Translations under genes and position numbers: made by a program
In this document: positions 12,623 to 23,463 of the stretch, piece after piece
How the letters are laid out: each line of letters opens with the position of its first letter
Position numbering within the stretch: position 1 is the first letter of the stretch
Source of the DNA: Phragmites australis
Taxonomy: Eukaryota > Streptophyta > Magnoliopsida > Poales > Poaceae
Direction: 5' to 3'
Assembly: GCF_958298935.1 (NCBI RefSeq)
Contig: NC_084940.1
Span: forward strand, 17,541,146-17,605,145
Length of the DNA: 64,000 nt
The notes under the pieces: model-generated
Seen by the model: only the letters and a program-made list of their open reading frames with translations
Told to the model about the DNA's origin: nothing
The model's database searches: none

Positions 12623-13218
12623 TTGTTCGCAGTTCTCAACTCAAAACACTCGAAACTTCATCTGTGATTTGGGGATGTCTTGCAAAGATTACTATTATTT
12701 TGCTTGTCCAGTATGCTCTTACCACTATTCCCTTGTTGATAAAATAGAGATAGCATAAGTAGATGCAAAAACCGATTAGTACAAGCTAAAACCATCCTCG
12801 AAACCTACTTATCAAATATCTTTCGATACCTGAAAACTCAACTAGACATATTATTAGATGCATTGAACCTTGAGTGACCACTTGAAGTATCCTCAAGAAT
12901 AAGAAAAGGACTAGTATAAAACTAGAAAGAGGAAAAATAACATGATGATTTCTGCAAACTTTTAGCAGACTCGTGTATTTGACCAGTGTGCAAAAATGAA
13001 CTCGATGGAGAACACACATGAGACCACCGAGGCTTCAGAACCTTGTTGGCTGTTAAGCGTGAGATGTCTGATAATCTCTTGTGATGTTATGTCTTATGAT
13101 GTGTAGTTGTTCATCATCGACCCGACACATGCCTCTTTAGTTCTATCTAACGCAGTCGATGCAAAGCCAGATAACCTTTTGCAAAAAATGTATATTACAA
13201 AAAATATGTATTTACTAT

Positions 13219-13660
13219 GTAGCCCCTGACTCACTGGTCAAGGTGAAGTTTTCCCGATCGGAGAGTAATAAAGAACATACATGTACCATCGAAAGTATAT
13301 GATGTAACCCCCAACTCTCTACTCGATGACTGGATTGAGTGGAGAGTAAAGCCGTAACATCGGAAGTACACGATGTAGCCCCCAACTCTCTGCTTGATGT
13401 GATAATTAAGACAGAGAGTAGACCCGTAGCATCACAAAATACCCGATGTGGTCCCTAACTCTTTGCTCGATAATTGAATTTTAGTAAAAAGTAGAGCATC
13501 AATGCTAACATTAAATAATGTAGCTCCTGACACTCTAGTTAGCATGATAACTAAACAGAGAGGGAAGCGTAAGCATCAAAATTATGCAATGTAGCTTTCG
13601 ACTCTCTGCTCAATGACTAGATCAGGTGGAGAGTAGAGCGTAAGCATCGACTCATTATGC
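13219..13660. repeat. 72-bp tandem repeat array in Tat gypsy
   Basis: About six imperfect copies. The marker word GTAGCCCCCAACTCTCTGC, with variants, begins at 13219, 13303, 13375, 13448, 13520 and 13591, spacings of 84, 72, 73, 72 and 71. Each unit also carries GGAGAGTA and a variant of CATCGAAAGTA. The array lies between the two antisense frames. Tandem arrays in this position are known from Tat elements and have been proposed as a source of satellite DNA. Bases 12623-13218 hold no recognisable gene. Confidence 0.8.
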
Positions 13661-13938
13661 TCGAAGGCTTAAACCTATGGGCGTATTGCTATGGTTATGT
13701 TATGGTCATCGAGTGAATTCGAACAGTCGGGTAGGTGAGAATTAAAAATCCACTCCCGTTCATGCTCATTTTTACCTCAACCTTTGACTTAACATGTCAT
13801 AATTATGTGGCATTCCTCTGCATAGAGATTGGACATGTTAGACTTAAATCACCACACACCCAAGGTGATCTCGGAATTTCAATCGCCATTATCAGATCTT
13901 GATGGCTTCACCATTTTCCGTTTGACTTGTTCCTGCAA

Positions 13939-13948
13939 CTATAAATAG
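13939..13948 (+). promoter_or_regulatory. TATA box upstream of antisense ORF B
   Basis: CTATAAATAG, followed by a pyrimidine-rich leader and then an open plus-strand frame about 110 bp downstream. This is a textbook plant core-promoter spacing. It points away from the element's own sense direction, so it could drive antisense transcription. Activity is inferred only. Confidence 0.45.
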
Positions 13949-14047
13949 GGACCCAAAGCCGTTCGTTTTCACCCCAATCTCCTTCCGCTCTTCCCTACGC
14001 ATTGCTCAGTAGCACTAGTAGAACTTAAAACCATAACCTCCACTCCG

Positions 14048-14611
14048 TTGTCGTCTCCCAAGCAATGTCCAGAAATCAAAGAAGTGGGATCTCTCACCCC
14101 ACGGTCCCTCGCCATCATTCTGCTGGGAGTCATCATCGTTTCATCTGATGAGGAGGAATCGAGCAAGAGGCCTAAGAGGAGACAGAACAAAGTGTTCATC
14201 GGAGGTCATCGACCCTTCACTCGGCACATCTAGTGCTTCATCGACACCAATGCCATGGAGCAAATGACAAAGGAGTCAATGATGTAGGCTGCACAAGAAG
14301 GAGATGAGGATGGTGGTAATCTTAACGAGATCATCGACTAGGTTACCGACAAGGTCTTTGGTGATGGAGCCCACGAGCCTCTGGTGGTGAAGAAAGTGTG
14401 GTCGTCCTCTCTGTCGACAACCGCCAGATTGCCTCCGCATCCCATGGAGGGTCACTCACAATTGCAGGCACCGGTCAACAACTTCAGCAGGGTCTGTGCC
14501 TCGGCCACTCTCCCTGGCCCTTACGCTGGTCAGCGATCAGTTCCCAGGGCGATCAGCTGTTGCCCTCAGGAGGAGCAAAAGAGGTTCCTCGACTCATTCA
14601 AGCGCAAGTAG
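14048..14611 (+). pseudogene. Antisense ORF B of gypsy element
   Basis: One plus-strand frame is open except for three stops (near 14231, 14286 and 14339), giving roughly 190 codons. It contains IIVSSDEEESSKRPKRRQNK, an acidic-then-basic stretch that could act as a nuclear-localisation-like signal, and ends in EEQKRFLDSFKRK. I do not recognise a domain. It is antisense to gag-pol, lies just past the integrase remains and has a TATA box upstream, so it may be the second antisense gene of a Tat element. Confidence 0.45.
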
Positions 14612-14739
14612 GGGTCCATATATTTCTAAACTCTTGGAGGTGGTGGATTTTCACTATTTTCAAGAGCAAGGCGGATCCTTTCTATTAACTTTGTGCTAGC
14701 TTATCTATGCATGAAACTATTGGAGTTGATTGATGTTCC

Positions 14740-15878
14740 AGGAAATTGAGCTCTTCATTGATTGTATTAGATAATCGTATTGATCCAGGTCGAGTTATTT
14801 CGACTATTATGTAGGGTCCTTCCCACTTAGGTGATAACTTGTGGAACCTATCCTATTTCTGCACCTTTCATAGAACAAGGTCCCTAGCAGTGAGTTTCCT
14901 AGGCTGAATTTTCTCATTATGAATTTTCTCACCGTGATATTTAGCCACTCGTATAGATGCCTGATCACGACACTTCTTGAGTAGATTGATGTCGTCTAGT
15001 CATAATTGCTCTTGCACCTCTCCGGAGTAACTTTCCAGTCGCCGCATCCAAACTATAGTTTAGTCGGAAGCACTACTTTTGCTTCGTAGACTAAAAAAAA
15101 GGAGTTTCACCGATGGCCCTGTTAGTTGAGGTACAAATGACAAATAGTATAGTGGGAAGTTCCTTCACCCATCATTTCTAGTAAGCGTTCAGCCTATCCA
15201 AAACCTAAGTTTTGGTACCCTACAAGACTATACCATTGTCGCGCTCAACCTGATCATTACTTTTAAGGGTGAGCTACTGAAGCAAAACAAGTTTTGATGT
15301 CAAATTCTTCACAAAACGTAGTAAAGGTCCCGCTTCTGAACTGTCTATCGTAGTTTACAATTTATCCAATGTGGAATGCCATATTGAGTAATTATGCTTC
15401 TCATTAACTTCTTAGCCTCTTATGCGATTATGTTTCCCATGAGTTCAACCTCGATCCACTTAGTGAACGTGTCGCTAGCCACAAATAGGAATTTGAAACC
15501 ACCTTGTGTCCTTGGGAGCAATCCAAGGATATCCAAGCCACAGATAGAGAGAGGCCAAGAAAGAGGAATTGTTTGCAGAGCTTGGGCTAGTTGAATGGTC
15601 TGCCTTCCGAAAAATTGGCAGCTTTTGCACTTTTTTACCGACTCAAAAGTATCCTAGAGGGCACTCGGCCAATAGAATCCTTGACGAAAAACCTTTCCAA
15701 TCAAGGTGCGGTAAGATGCATGATAACCACAAATGTCTCCATGGATATCGAGCAATATCTTATTGCAGTCTTCCCAAGTGATGCACTTCATCAAGATTCT
15801 GTTACTTCCCTTTCGAAAGAGCTTGCCATCTACCAAAGCATATAACTTGGACTTACGAGCAATTTTCTCTGCAGACAC
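14740..15878 (-). pseudogene. Integrase region of Tat gypsy element
   Basis: The minus strand starts with an H2C2-like zinc-binding region (YALVDGKLFRKG ... HGDICGYHASYRTLIGK) and continues with a retroviral-type integrase core, where WPLSICGLDILG and FLFVASDTFTKWIEVE are readable. The core lacks a continuous frame. Integrase would insert the cDNA into chromosomes. It follows the second RNase H segment, as expected for gypsy order. Confidence 0.7.
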
Positions 15879-16001
15879 ATCATCATCTGGGATCTCTCGA
15901 CCTTCGAGATAGGCTCAGAATGGAGTCATCCAAGTTGCTTCACGTTTGAGTAGTGCAGCTTCCATGTCTGCGGATTCTACGTCGCTAACCTGACCAGGCT
16001 A

Positions 16002-17078
16002 CTAGCTGAATTGGGCAGCATCTAGGCTCAAGTCTATCAAGACAAATACTTTGAATAGTTTCTTGATAAAGACTCCTGCAGGTGTGGGCGAACGAGATGA
16101 AGCGAACCTAGCAAGTTCATCAGTAGTGGAGTTGTCACCTCTCTGAATGTGCGTGACCTCCAGACCTTCAAACTTTTGCTCGAGCTTTTGCACTTCTTCA
16201 GATAAGCCTCCATGTTGTCATCTAAGCACTGGTACCCTTTTGCACTTGGTTTACATCTAGCTATGACTTCCTTTCATAGGTAGTTGCCAGATTCCAAGTG
16301 ATATAGCTATGCAAAGCCTGTTTACCAGTCCTTTGTATTCTGCAACACTATTGGAATCTTTAAATTCTAATTAAACAAAGTACCTGAGTTCATCGCCTAT
16401 TGAAGATTTAAGCATGACGCCAGCCCTCAAGCCTTGAAGCATGAGTGATCCAACGAGGAAAAGCATCTAGTGATCTTCTGCCTCATTTGGCTTTGTTTCC
16501 TCAACGTTTGTCCATTCGGCGATGGATTCTACTAGTACTTCTGACTTAATGCTTGTGTGAGGAGCGTAATCTACATCGAACTCGTTGATCTCGATTGCCC
16601 ATTGTGTGATTCATCTAGTAGCCTCCCTATTGTGTATGACATCCTTCAGCGGATACATTGCTACGACGATGATCTTGTGCACTTGGAAATAATGTCATAG
16701 CTTCCGGGAAGTCATCAAGACTGCATACAACAACTTCTAAACTTGCGGGTATCGTAGCTTAGCATCATGTAGGACTTCGCTTACGTAGTAAACCGGCTTC
16801 AAGATCTTAGTCTTCTTCTTGGGACATTTTTGTTTGACCACTAGGATCGTGCTCACAACTCTTGGGGTGGCTGCAATGTACAGAAAGAGCTCCTCTTTTT
16901 CATTAGGTAGGGTTGGAATTAATGAAGACAATAAATACTTTTTTAAGTCTAGAAAAGCCTTCTCTGATTCTTTCGTCCACTCAAACATGTCGTGTTTGTT
17001 TAGCAGTTTGAAGAAAGGCATCCCTCGCTCATCCATCTTAGAGATGAATCGGTTAAGGGCTACTATGCATCCAGTCAA
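16002..17078 (-). pseudogene. RNase H plus extra RNase H of Tat gypsy
   Basis: The first segment (17078-16737) contains FEWTKESEKAFLDLKKYL and YYVSEVLHDAKLRYPQV, the usual connection/RNase H region after gypsy reverse transcriptase. The second (16193-16002) contains FEGLEVTHIQRGDNSTTDEL, matching the C-terminal end of the archaeal-type RNase H found additionally in Tat elements. Between them frames are broken. RNase H removes RNA from the RNA:DNA hybrid during reverse transcription. Confidence 0.68.
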
Positions 17079-17099
17079 TTTCTGAACTCCCTTCAGCGT

Positions 17100-18055
17100 T
17101 CAAAGTGACCACATCTGGTCAAGAGCCTCTATTTTGCATGGATTGGCCTCAATGCCTTGACTTAGGAAATCAAGAAGCTTGCCAAACAGGATGCCAAACA
17201 TGCACTTCTCGGGGTTACGCATCATACGATACTTCCTGAGGTTGTTGAATGTCTCCTTGAGATCATCATTCAATGCTTCTTTGGTTCTATACTTGACTAC
17301 AATATCATCGACAAAAGCTTCTACATTACGCCTGATTTGGTGCTGTAGGCAATTTTGAATACACCGTTGATAAGTAGCACCAGCATTCTTCAAACCAAAA
17401 GGTATTTTTACATAACAAAATACACCAAAGGGGGTAACAAAAGTGGTTTTTTCCTCATCCTCGACTCCCATGCTAATTTGGTGATACCCCGAGTAGGCAT
17501 CTAGAAAACATAGCACTGCACAACCCATAGTAGAGTCAACAATTTGATCGATACAAGAGAGAGGAAAAGGATCTTTGGGACAAGCTTTGTTTAGGTCAGT
17601 TAAATTGACACACATTCTCCATTTGTCATTGGCTTTCTTCACAAGGACATGCTTAGAAAGCCACGTAGGATGGCGAACCTCTCAAATGAAGCTGCCTTTA
17701 GGAGTTTGTCGATCTCCTCCTGGATGGCTTGTTTTCTGTCCTCTGCAAATCTTCGCTACTTCCGCACCATAGGTTTGGCGCTAAGTTCCACAACTAGTCG
17801 ATGCTCGATCACCACCCTAGGGACCACGAGCATGTCGGACAGTTGCCATTCAAACACATCTAGGCTTTCTTGGAGGAAAGAAATGAGCTCGATTTCCAAC
17901 TTAGCGGCAAGGTCGGCCTTTATCTTGATCATCTTGGCTGGTTCAGATGGGTCGAGGGTCACTGCCTTGACACACCCACCTTCCCTCCTATCCTTAGCAC
18001 CATCATTGTTCTCACCTTCGATGTCGTTAGATCTCAAGGCATTAGCGAGGCTCAC
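17100..18055 (-). pseudogene. Reverse transcriptase region of Tat gypsy
   Basis: A linker (18055-17756) with FEWQLSDMLVVPRVVIEHRL leads into the palm domain. The longest frame (17642-17100) has KWRMCVNLTDLNKACPKDPF, LDAYSGYHQISM, FGLKNAGATYQR and the active-site motif AFVDDIVVK (plus-strand 17291-17317). Tat and Athila elements typically carry such a VDD motif. A frameshift separates linker and palm (near 17640-17760), so no intact enzyme is made. Confidence 0.82.
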
Positions 18056-18133
18056 GAGCTTGGAGTTCTTGACCTTGGTGGCAGCTTGGTGCTTCTAGCG
18101 CTTAGACTTCACGCCTCTTGAGGTAGTTGTCAC

Positions 18134-18532
18134 TCAAATGAAGTGTTTGACCATATCCAGGCTCTGCTTATCGCAATTGACCACTGCACATTGATCTCCC
18201 TTGATGGTTATGACCCCATTAGGGCTTGGGATCTTAAGCACCTGGTATGTGTAGTGCACTACGACCATGAACCTACCTAACATTGGGTGACCTAGGATCA
18301 CATTGTAGGTTGTCTCGAAATCCGCAACATCAAAGGTCAGCTTCTTTGTATGAAAATTGTCAGGCTTGCCAAACATGACTGACAACTCAATCTGATCAAG
18401 GGGTATGATCGATGAGTTTGGAGTTATACTATGTAAAGGCTCTGCTCCTATCTTGAGCTCTGACCTTTGGATCCCCATCTTATCTAATGTCTTGGTGAAT
18501 ATGAGGCTGAGTGAGCTACCCCTATCGACCAA
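18134..18532 (-). pseudogene. Aspartic protease region of Tat gypsy
   Basis: The frame opens with MVDRGSSLSLIF, corresponding to the active-site Asp-Gly-Gly/Ser motif, but with Arg in place of the glycine after Asp. It continues with TYNVILGHPMLGRF, the second conserved protease block. It would process the polyprotein; the substitution at the catalytic loop probably inactivates it. Confidence 0.75.
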
Positions 18533-18538
18533 GGTCCT

Positions 18539-20753
18539 ATGGACTTTGATGTTGAGGATAGTAGGCTAGACCAAAACTGGATACTGCCCCGGGTGTGGAA
18601 CCACAGCTGGATGGTCAGCTTGATCAAAGGTCATCGGGACTTTCGACCGCTTGAGATATCGAGGAGGCCAAGTCAGAGCCAGGTTGACCTCCCTTTCCAC
18701 CACCTTGTATTGCCTCTTGGACTCACACGAGATGAATCCTCTGAGATGTGTGCCAAGCTCTGGTCGGCCCCACAGAATTCAGGCTCATCATCTTTTGCAT
18801 CTGGCTTGGCCTGTTTGCTATGGTACCGGGCAATAGCAGCCTTAAGCTTGTCATCAAACTTTTTTTTTGTAATATGACATTCGTGAAAGTCATGCTGGTT
18901 CCGATGGACAGGACACCACTTTTCACCTCCACGGCTCAAACCCTTATTTTCTTGGGTGTTGTGCAACTTGCTCCAATCGACTGCAGCCACGGCCGTGTCC
19001 AAACCTTTGTGCTTGTCACCAGGTTTGTTGTTCTTCCCCTCATTCTTTGAGGACTCAGGCTTGTCCTTACCAGACTGAGGATTTTTGGTGCGTCCTTGGG
19101 CTTCAGCATGCTTTGCACACTTGTCGGCCAGCTCGAAGAGTTCTTTCACCGTATTGTTCTTTTGGGTAGCAAGCTTCCTGACCAGATCTATGTCCTTGAT
19201 GCCTCGCTTGCTGTCAGAGATGTCCGGGATCATATTGCGCCTATCACTCAACCTATGAATGAAATCCTGAAAAGACTCATCCTTACCTTGGTTTAGCTAA
19301 TGAAGATCATCTTTCATTCCTGGTGTTTGAACGTTACATGGAAGTTGGTGATGAACTGAGCCTTTAGCTTAGCCCACGATCGGATCGAGTTGGGTGGCAG
19401 GCTCAGCCAGGACTTGTAGGTCCATCAAGAGTGGTTAGTAGGTAATTGTACGTTACCATGTTGTTGCCACCAACCACTTGAATAAAAGTGGTGTAGATCT
19501 GTAACCACTCATTGGGATTGAGCTACCTGTCTTACTTCCGGATTGGACCCGCCTTGAACTTTTTGTTCCATTGTATCGACCAGAGCTCAGGTGAGAAGGC
19601 TTCACTGCCTCTATCGAATTCTTCTGGAGAAGATGGAGGAGGACTGTTGTCCTTCAAACGGGGGAGTCACATCGACCATCTCGTACTAGAGGTCTACAGT
19701 CGTTATAACGACAATCGTCGTCCTTGTATTCCTTATGGTGGTTGTCTATAACTCTCTGTAGATTGTGCCTATCATGAGGGATATGGTTCCTTAGGTCTTC
19801 CTAGTTCATGCACCTATGGATGGGACAGTTACAGTCTAACTTGCAGGACTGTGCTTGAGTGTGACCACCTGAGCTTCCTGTTTGGGATACCTCGACTCAG
19901 GGACCTTCGCATCCGTGACTTGTCAAACTAGCGTCTTGCTTGCTGGGGTGCCTAGATCCGATGTGGTTATTCACTCGAGGTGCCTAGATCTCAGCTGTAT
20001 CGAGCAGAGCCTTGAGCTGGTTGACCACTAGGGTTAGAGGATTTGTCGGATAAAACTTAGGGAAGGACATCATAATCATATGAGCTCCCTGAACATTAAC
20101 TTCCAGAGTAATAAAGACACTATGGCCCAGACTTGGCTGTGGTCGAGCTAATGTAGCTCCACAATCAATATGTTGAGGGAGCGATCCTCGATCTTGGATT
20201 CCTTCACCACTTGAATAGCAGGCATTCCCAGGACAAGTTGACATCGAATATTAGGGTTCCCCTGATTTTCATCTGCCCATAGATGATTAGTGGTACCGGG
20301 GGCCTATTGAGACCCAACTATTGATGCTGGGTCCTAGGGGATTCTTTCACCATTGTTCATCATGGTGTCCGGATCCACAACTTTTTGCTCGACGGGTGTA
20401 CCGTCAACTCTGGGCATAAAAACGAATCGATCTGTTTGGCTGCTCTGGTTGTTAATGGAGCCATCATCATCAATTTCCTGACTCTCACCATTGTTGTCAC
20501 TATCCATGAACTGAAGAACATTAGGCTCCTTATAATCCCACTCGAGGTGTCGCACCTCACGATATTTGTCCAATAGGCTAGACTCGATGATACAGGTGTG
20601 GATCAGTTTACCTTGATTGCCCCAGTGGTTTACCATCATTCTAAAGGTGATCTCTAAATCGGCAGGAGGCGATGCGAAGAGGATCGCCACCAACTCGAAG
20701 TGGTCATAAAAGCTAGTGTCAGAGAATCAAACACAAATACGCACTTCAGACAT
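18539..20753 (-). pseudogene. Gag region of Tat gypsy element
   Basis: The likely start is the ATG at 20753 (MSEVRICV), followed after one stop by a continuing frame with VAILFASPPADLEITFR. The capsid part is broken by stops; the C-terminal part (19251-18673) is open and shows LVRKLATQKNNTVKELFELA and WCPVHRNQHDFHECH, a Cys/His motif like the zinc-binding end of Tat gag proteins. Gag would form virus-like particles. It is next to the 5' LTR, as expected. Confidence 0.7.
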
Positions 20754-20798
20754 GATCGGTCCTGAAAACAGATGAAGGCCCCTACCTAGCGCACGAAC

Positions 20799-21416
20799 TA
20801 TCGAACTTAGTTCCTGACAATATGTCTGTAATTGAACTAGGGTACCTCCGAGATCAGGGATCAAACAAGAAACAAGACACATGATGTATACAAGTTTGGG
20901 TCCTTGAAGCGGAGTAATACCCAACGTCCTGTGTGGATGATGTTGTATATAGATTGTCTCGAGTAAAAGCAAGGTCGCAAAACCTATTATAATGGAGTGG
21001 ATCGAATCTAAACTAATCTAGGGTTGAAGTTGTTGAGTATCTCCAAGGCTAGTGTCTTGGTGCTTGCGTTGAGTGTGTAGGCATTGATATGTTATGAGTT
21101 GTTCTCCTCGGGGGTGAGGGTCCCTGCCTTACAAAGGAGTCCTAGCGCCCCCTTAGTCCTAGCCATAGTCAATAGGGAGTCCTTCATCTTGTCGGTCAAG
21201 CCAAGGCAGTCGAATCCATCTTGGCTATTAGTCATGCTCAAGTCGGTTAACCCAATCGAGACCTTACTAGTACATGTCTTCATGATATCCAAGTGTATTT
21301 GGGTCTTGCAGATTCGGATCTGCAATATCCAGAGTTGTCCATTAGGTGTACAATGTACACTATCCGTGTATGATGTACTCCTTATGCGCATATACCCTAT
21401 AGTTAGATATTCGACA
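20799..21416 (-). repeat. 5' LTR of Tat-type gypsy element
   Basis: Homologous to 9067-9672. The plus-strand left end reads TATCGAAC where the other LTR has TGTCAAAG, so its terminal TG has mutated to TA. The right end ATATTCGACA keeps CA, followed by the AATAT duplication. The sequence left of it, read on the minus strand as GTGCGCTAGGTAGGGGCC, is in the primer-binding position. Confidence 0.82.
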
Positions 21417-22089
21417 AATATGATTGCGATCATTCTGGGAATTGCAACCAAGGATTCTAACAACAATCATTGACTAACTTTTCATCTTCCACCTACCATT
21501 TCTCCCTTTTCCCCACGTACCCGATTGTGCCTAGGTTGTGATTTTGCTCATTCTTTGCTCAAAGCTGGTTCTTTGCTAAACTCTCCTTTTGGAAAGCCTC
21601 TGAGCTCTTCAACACCATGAAAGCTTCCCAATCCTCCCTTTTCATATATGGGTACTTGTTGAAGGGCTCCAACCATTTTGCCATGTACTCATTCACAAGC
21701 TTACTCTTGTGGCTTCTTCAAAGTTTGGTGATCATTTTCATAGAAACCCCTTTTGCCATTATGTTCTCTAGGAACTCCAGAAACATATTGACGCCATCAT
21801 TGAACAAGGCAATCGTTTGAGCCACAATGAGGTCATCGAACTTCAGAAGGATCAATGGCACCCACTCCCGAGCATTCAGGCATGCAAACTTGCGCAACCT
21901 CTACAGGGCCTTCTTCTCCGTAGGCATGCCGCCATCGTCGATTTCCAATACGGTAATCTTGTCCGTCGGCCACTTTGCTTGTCCCCTTGGGCTTCATACT
22001 ATTGCTCCACAGGGACCTAGTTGTGCTGATGTCTGACTAGGAGCTTGTCCTTCATCAACGGATCCCAATGAAGATTCATTGATAGACAT
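21417..22089 (-). pseudogene. N-terminal part of CACTA gene
   Basis: The minus-strand frame begins MSINESSLGSVDEGQAPSQ after an acceptor-like TTAG at 22090. It has stops after GPCGAIV, AL and MITKL but stays in frame for about 190 codons, with KFDDLIVAQTIALFNDGV and LVNEYMAKWLEPFNKYPYM. After a further stop (near 21531) and a frame change, HNLGTIGYVGKREKW is readable, a signature of Transposase_24 proteins of CACTA elements. The similarity continues at 9066 across the gypsy insertion. Function in the intact element would be DNA binding or transposition support. Confidence 0.68.
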
Positions 22090-22774
22090 CTAATAGAAAT
22101 GACAAAAGTTATCTATGATACATGTTATCTGTGGCGAAGGATCCTAGTTTCTAGATAGGCAAAGATAGGTCATAATCTCATTTGAGGATATGTGGCCTAA
22201 GTAGGTTTCTATGCTCTTGTACGGTTCTAGAGAAAATTTTGCAGCACTCCCCATTGTTCTCCAAATACATGTCTTGACAACGAGCCAAGAGGGTGTGTAC
22301 CCAGAGAATAATAGAGAGATACCACTAAAATTCTCTCTAGAATCATACAAGAGCACATAAACCTACTACTTGGACCACATATCCTTAAACTGTCCAAAGT
22401 TTATGGATAATTCAAGAGCATCTTCCTATAAATATTATGAGTTTCCAAGTCATATTTATATTTAAACACTCCCAAACGGGAGACGCAACCTACTAAATTC
22501 ACTTTTAGGATTTTCTTACAAATTTAGTTTCCAGAAATATTATGAGCAAACACTCTTAAATGGGAATAACAGCATGTGTATTGAAGCTAAAACATTCTAT
22601 TAACATGATGTTGAAGAACTAAAATTAACTAGTAAAGAACAACATAACAGAATCTGAAATAACATGATCTTGCAAGTATGAAACAAGCACCATGTCTTGT
22701 AGAACATTGATTGAAAAATTAAACCAAGTCTATGCAGTGGATTTTACGTGGGTCATGGCTCTCATATTACTCAA
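22090..22774. other. Spacer with a foldback repeat
   Basis: No gene seen. It holds the foldback at 22181-22389 and, further right, two variants of CACTCCCAAACGGGA / CACTCTTAAATGGGA (near 22467 and 22550). The missing end of the CACTA element would have been here. Confidence 0.5.
22181..22389. repeat. Imperfect foldback (MITE-like)
   Basis: Left arm 22181-22240 (TTTGAGGATATGTGGCC ... TCTAGAGAAAATTTT) pairs with right arm 22327-22389 (AAAATTCTCTCTAGA ... CCACATATCCTTAAA), separated by about 86 bp. Arms differ by several substitutions and a short indel. Could be a MITE or a small-RNA-producing hairpin if transcribed. Confidence 0.6.
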
Positions 22775-22847
22775 ATTAGTTGGCCCCAGGGTCAAGGGAC
22801 TGGTATAATAATGGTTTTAAGCACCAGGGGTAACCTAGGGTGCTTTA
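22775..22847 (+). repeat. Left LTR remnant of chromovirus
   Basis: GACTGGTATAATAATGG ... AGGGTGCTTTA matches the last bases of the right LTR (GACTGGTATAATAATAA ... GGGGCGCTTCA, ending 32831). Upstream similarity fades near 22775, so the rest of this LTR is deleted. Confidence 0.7.
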
Positions 22848-22849
22848 GG

Positions 22850-22862
22850 TGGTTTTAGAGCC
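22850..22862 (+). promoter_or_regulatory. Primer-binding site (degraded, iMet type)
   Basis: TGGTTTTAGAGCC lies two bases after the left LTR end. It resembles the initiator-Met tRNA site TGGTATCAGAGC with substitutions, which is the usual primer site of these elements. Confidence 0.6.
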
Positions 22863-22995
22863 ATACTTGGTTGTATGAAGATTCAATGGACCTGGACGTG
22901 ATATTTTCCTTAAAAACTATGTTACAAAACTTCTTACTCTCCTTATTTCTTTTGGAAAAGCACTTTTTATAAGTGTTGTCCTCCTGTTTCCTCAT

Positions 22996-23463
22996 ATGGA
23001 GGAACAAGGATGGGTAATTGAGTACTATCTAGACACCCTTGGCTTCCCAAAGGTGTTGTATGCTGCCATGACTAGGATGGGTATTATGGAACATCCAGAG
23101 TACATGGGCAGAAAGTTTGAAGAATACGGCACCGAGCGCTGTGAGGTCACCATCCATGTTGTAGCCAGTGAAGACCACCCCAACAAGAAGCCTTGGAGTG
23201 TGACCACCACAGGGTTTAGGTTTGCTGACACCTACCAAGTTGTTGCTCGCAAAGCCCTACATCACCTCTGCCAGATCTACGAGAAGCCCATCAGTCGTAC
23301 GGCCATAAGGTTCTTTCCCCCGGTGGAGAGAAATCACCCTACTTGGATGGCACGGATGAAGACTTTGGAAGGCCTGGGGATGCGAGAAAGCAACCCTACC
23401 ATTGTGGCCATGACACGCTACCTGCAAGCCCTAGATGAGTTGTATGACCAGCAGGCAGCATAG
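22996..23463 (+). CDS. Uninterrupted accessory ORF of chromovirus
   Basis: A 155-residue frame starting MEEQGWVIEYYLDTLGFPKV and ending LYDQQAA. It is complete while the neighbouring gag and pol are full of stops. It contains FADTYQVVARKALHHLCQIY and a basic, proline-containing C-terminal half; no signal peptide or membrane segment is evident. The following sequence (about 23500-23640), after several stops, encodes an Ala/Glu-rich stretch that looks like a coiled coil (AQAAEAENRIIAAEEVAKAV). I recognise no domain. Its position between primer-binding site and gag suggests an element-borne protein of unknown function. Whether it is expressed is unknown. Confidence 0.5.
   Translation: MEEQGWVIEYYLDTLGFPKVLYAAMTRMGIMEHPEYMGRKFEEYGTERCEVTIHVVASEDHPNKKPWSVTTTGFRFADTYQVVARKALHHLCQIYEKPISRTAIRFFPPVERNHPTWMARMKTLEGLGMRESNPTIVAMTRYLQALDELYDQQAA

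Larger units (their letters stand above)
9067..21416 (-). mobile_element. Ty3/gypsy LTR element, Tat lineage
   Basis: A 12.35-kb LTR retrotransposon on the minus strand with LTRs at both ends and a perfect AATAT target duplication (9062-9066 and 21417-21421). Minus-strand order is gag, protease, reverse transcriptase, RNase H, a second RNase H-like segment, integrase; this is gypsy order. The extra RNase H and antisense frames between integrase and the 3' LTR are hallmarks of the Tat lineage (maize Grande, RIRE2, Retand). All coding parts contain stops or frameshifts. In about 190 aligned LTR bases I count about 26 differences, so the insertion is old. Confidence 0.88.
4707..22089 (-). mobile_element. 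CACTA (En/Spm-type) element split by insertions
   Basis: One terminus, CACTACATCCAAACAG, lies at 4707 and is followed by a dense subterminal repeat array. The element's minus-strand gene is recognisable in three blocks: 22089-21417, 9066-8492 and 7079-5469. The gaps between blocks are exactly two later insertions, a gypsy element at 9067-21416 and a small CACTA at 7080-8491. Protein similarity resumes in order on each side, which shows this was once one transcription unit. The other CACTA terminus, expected above 22089, was not found and is probably deleted. Confidence 0.75.
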
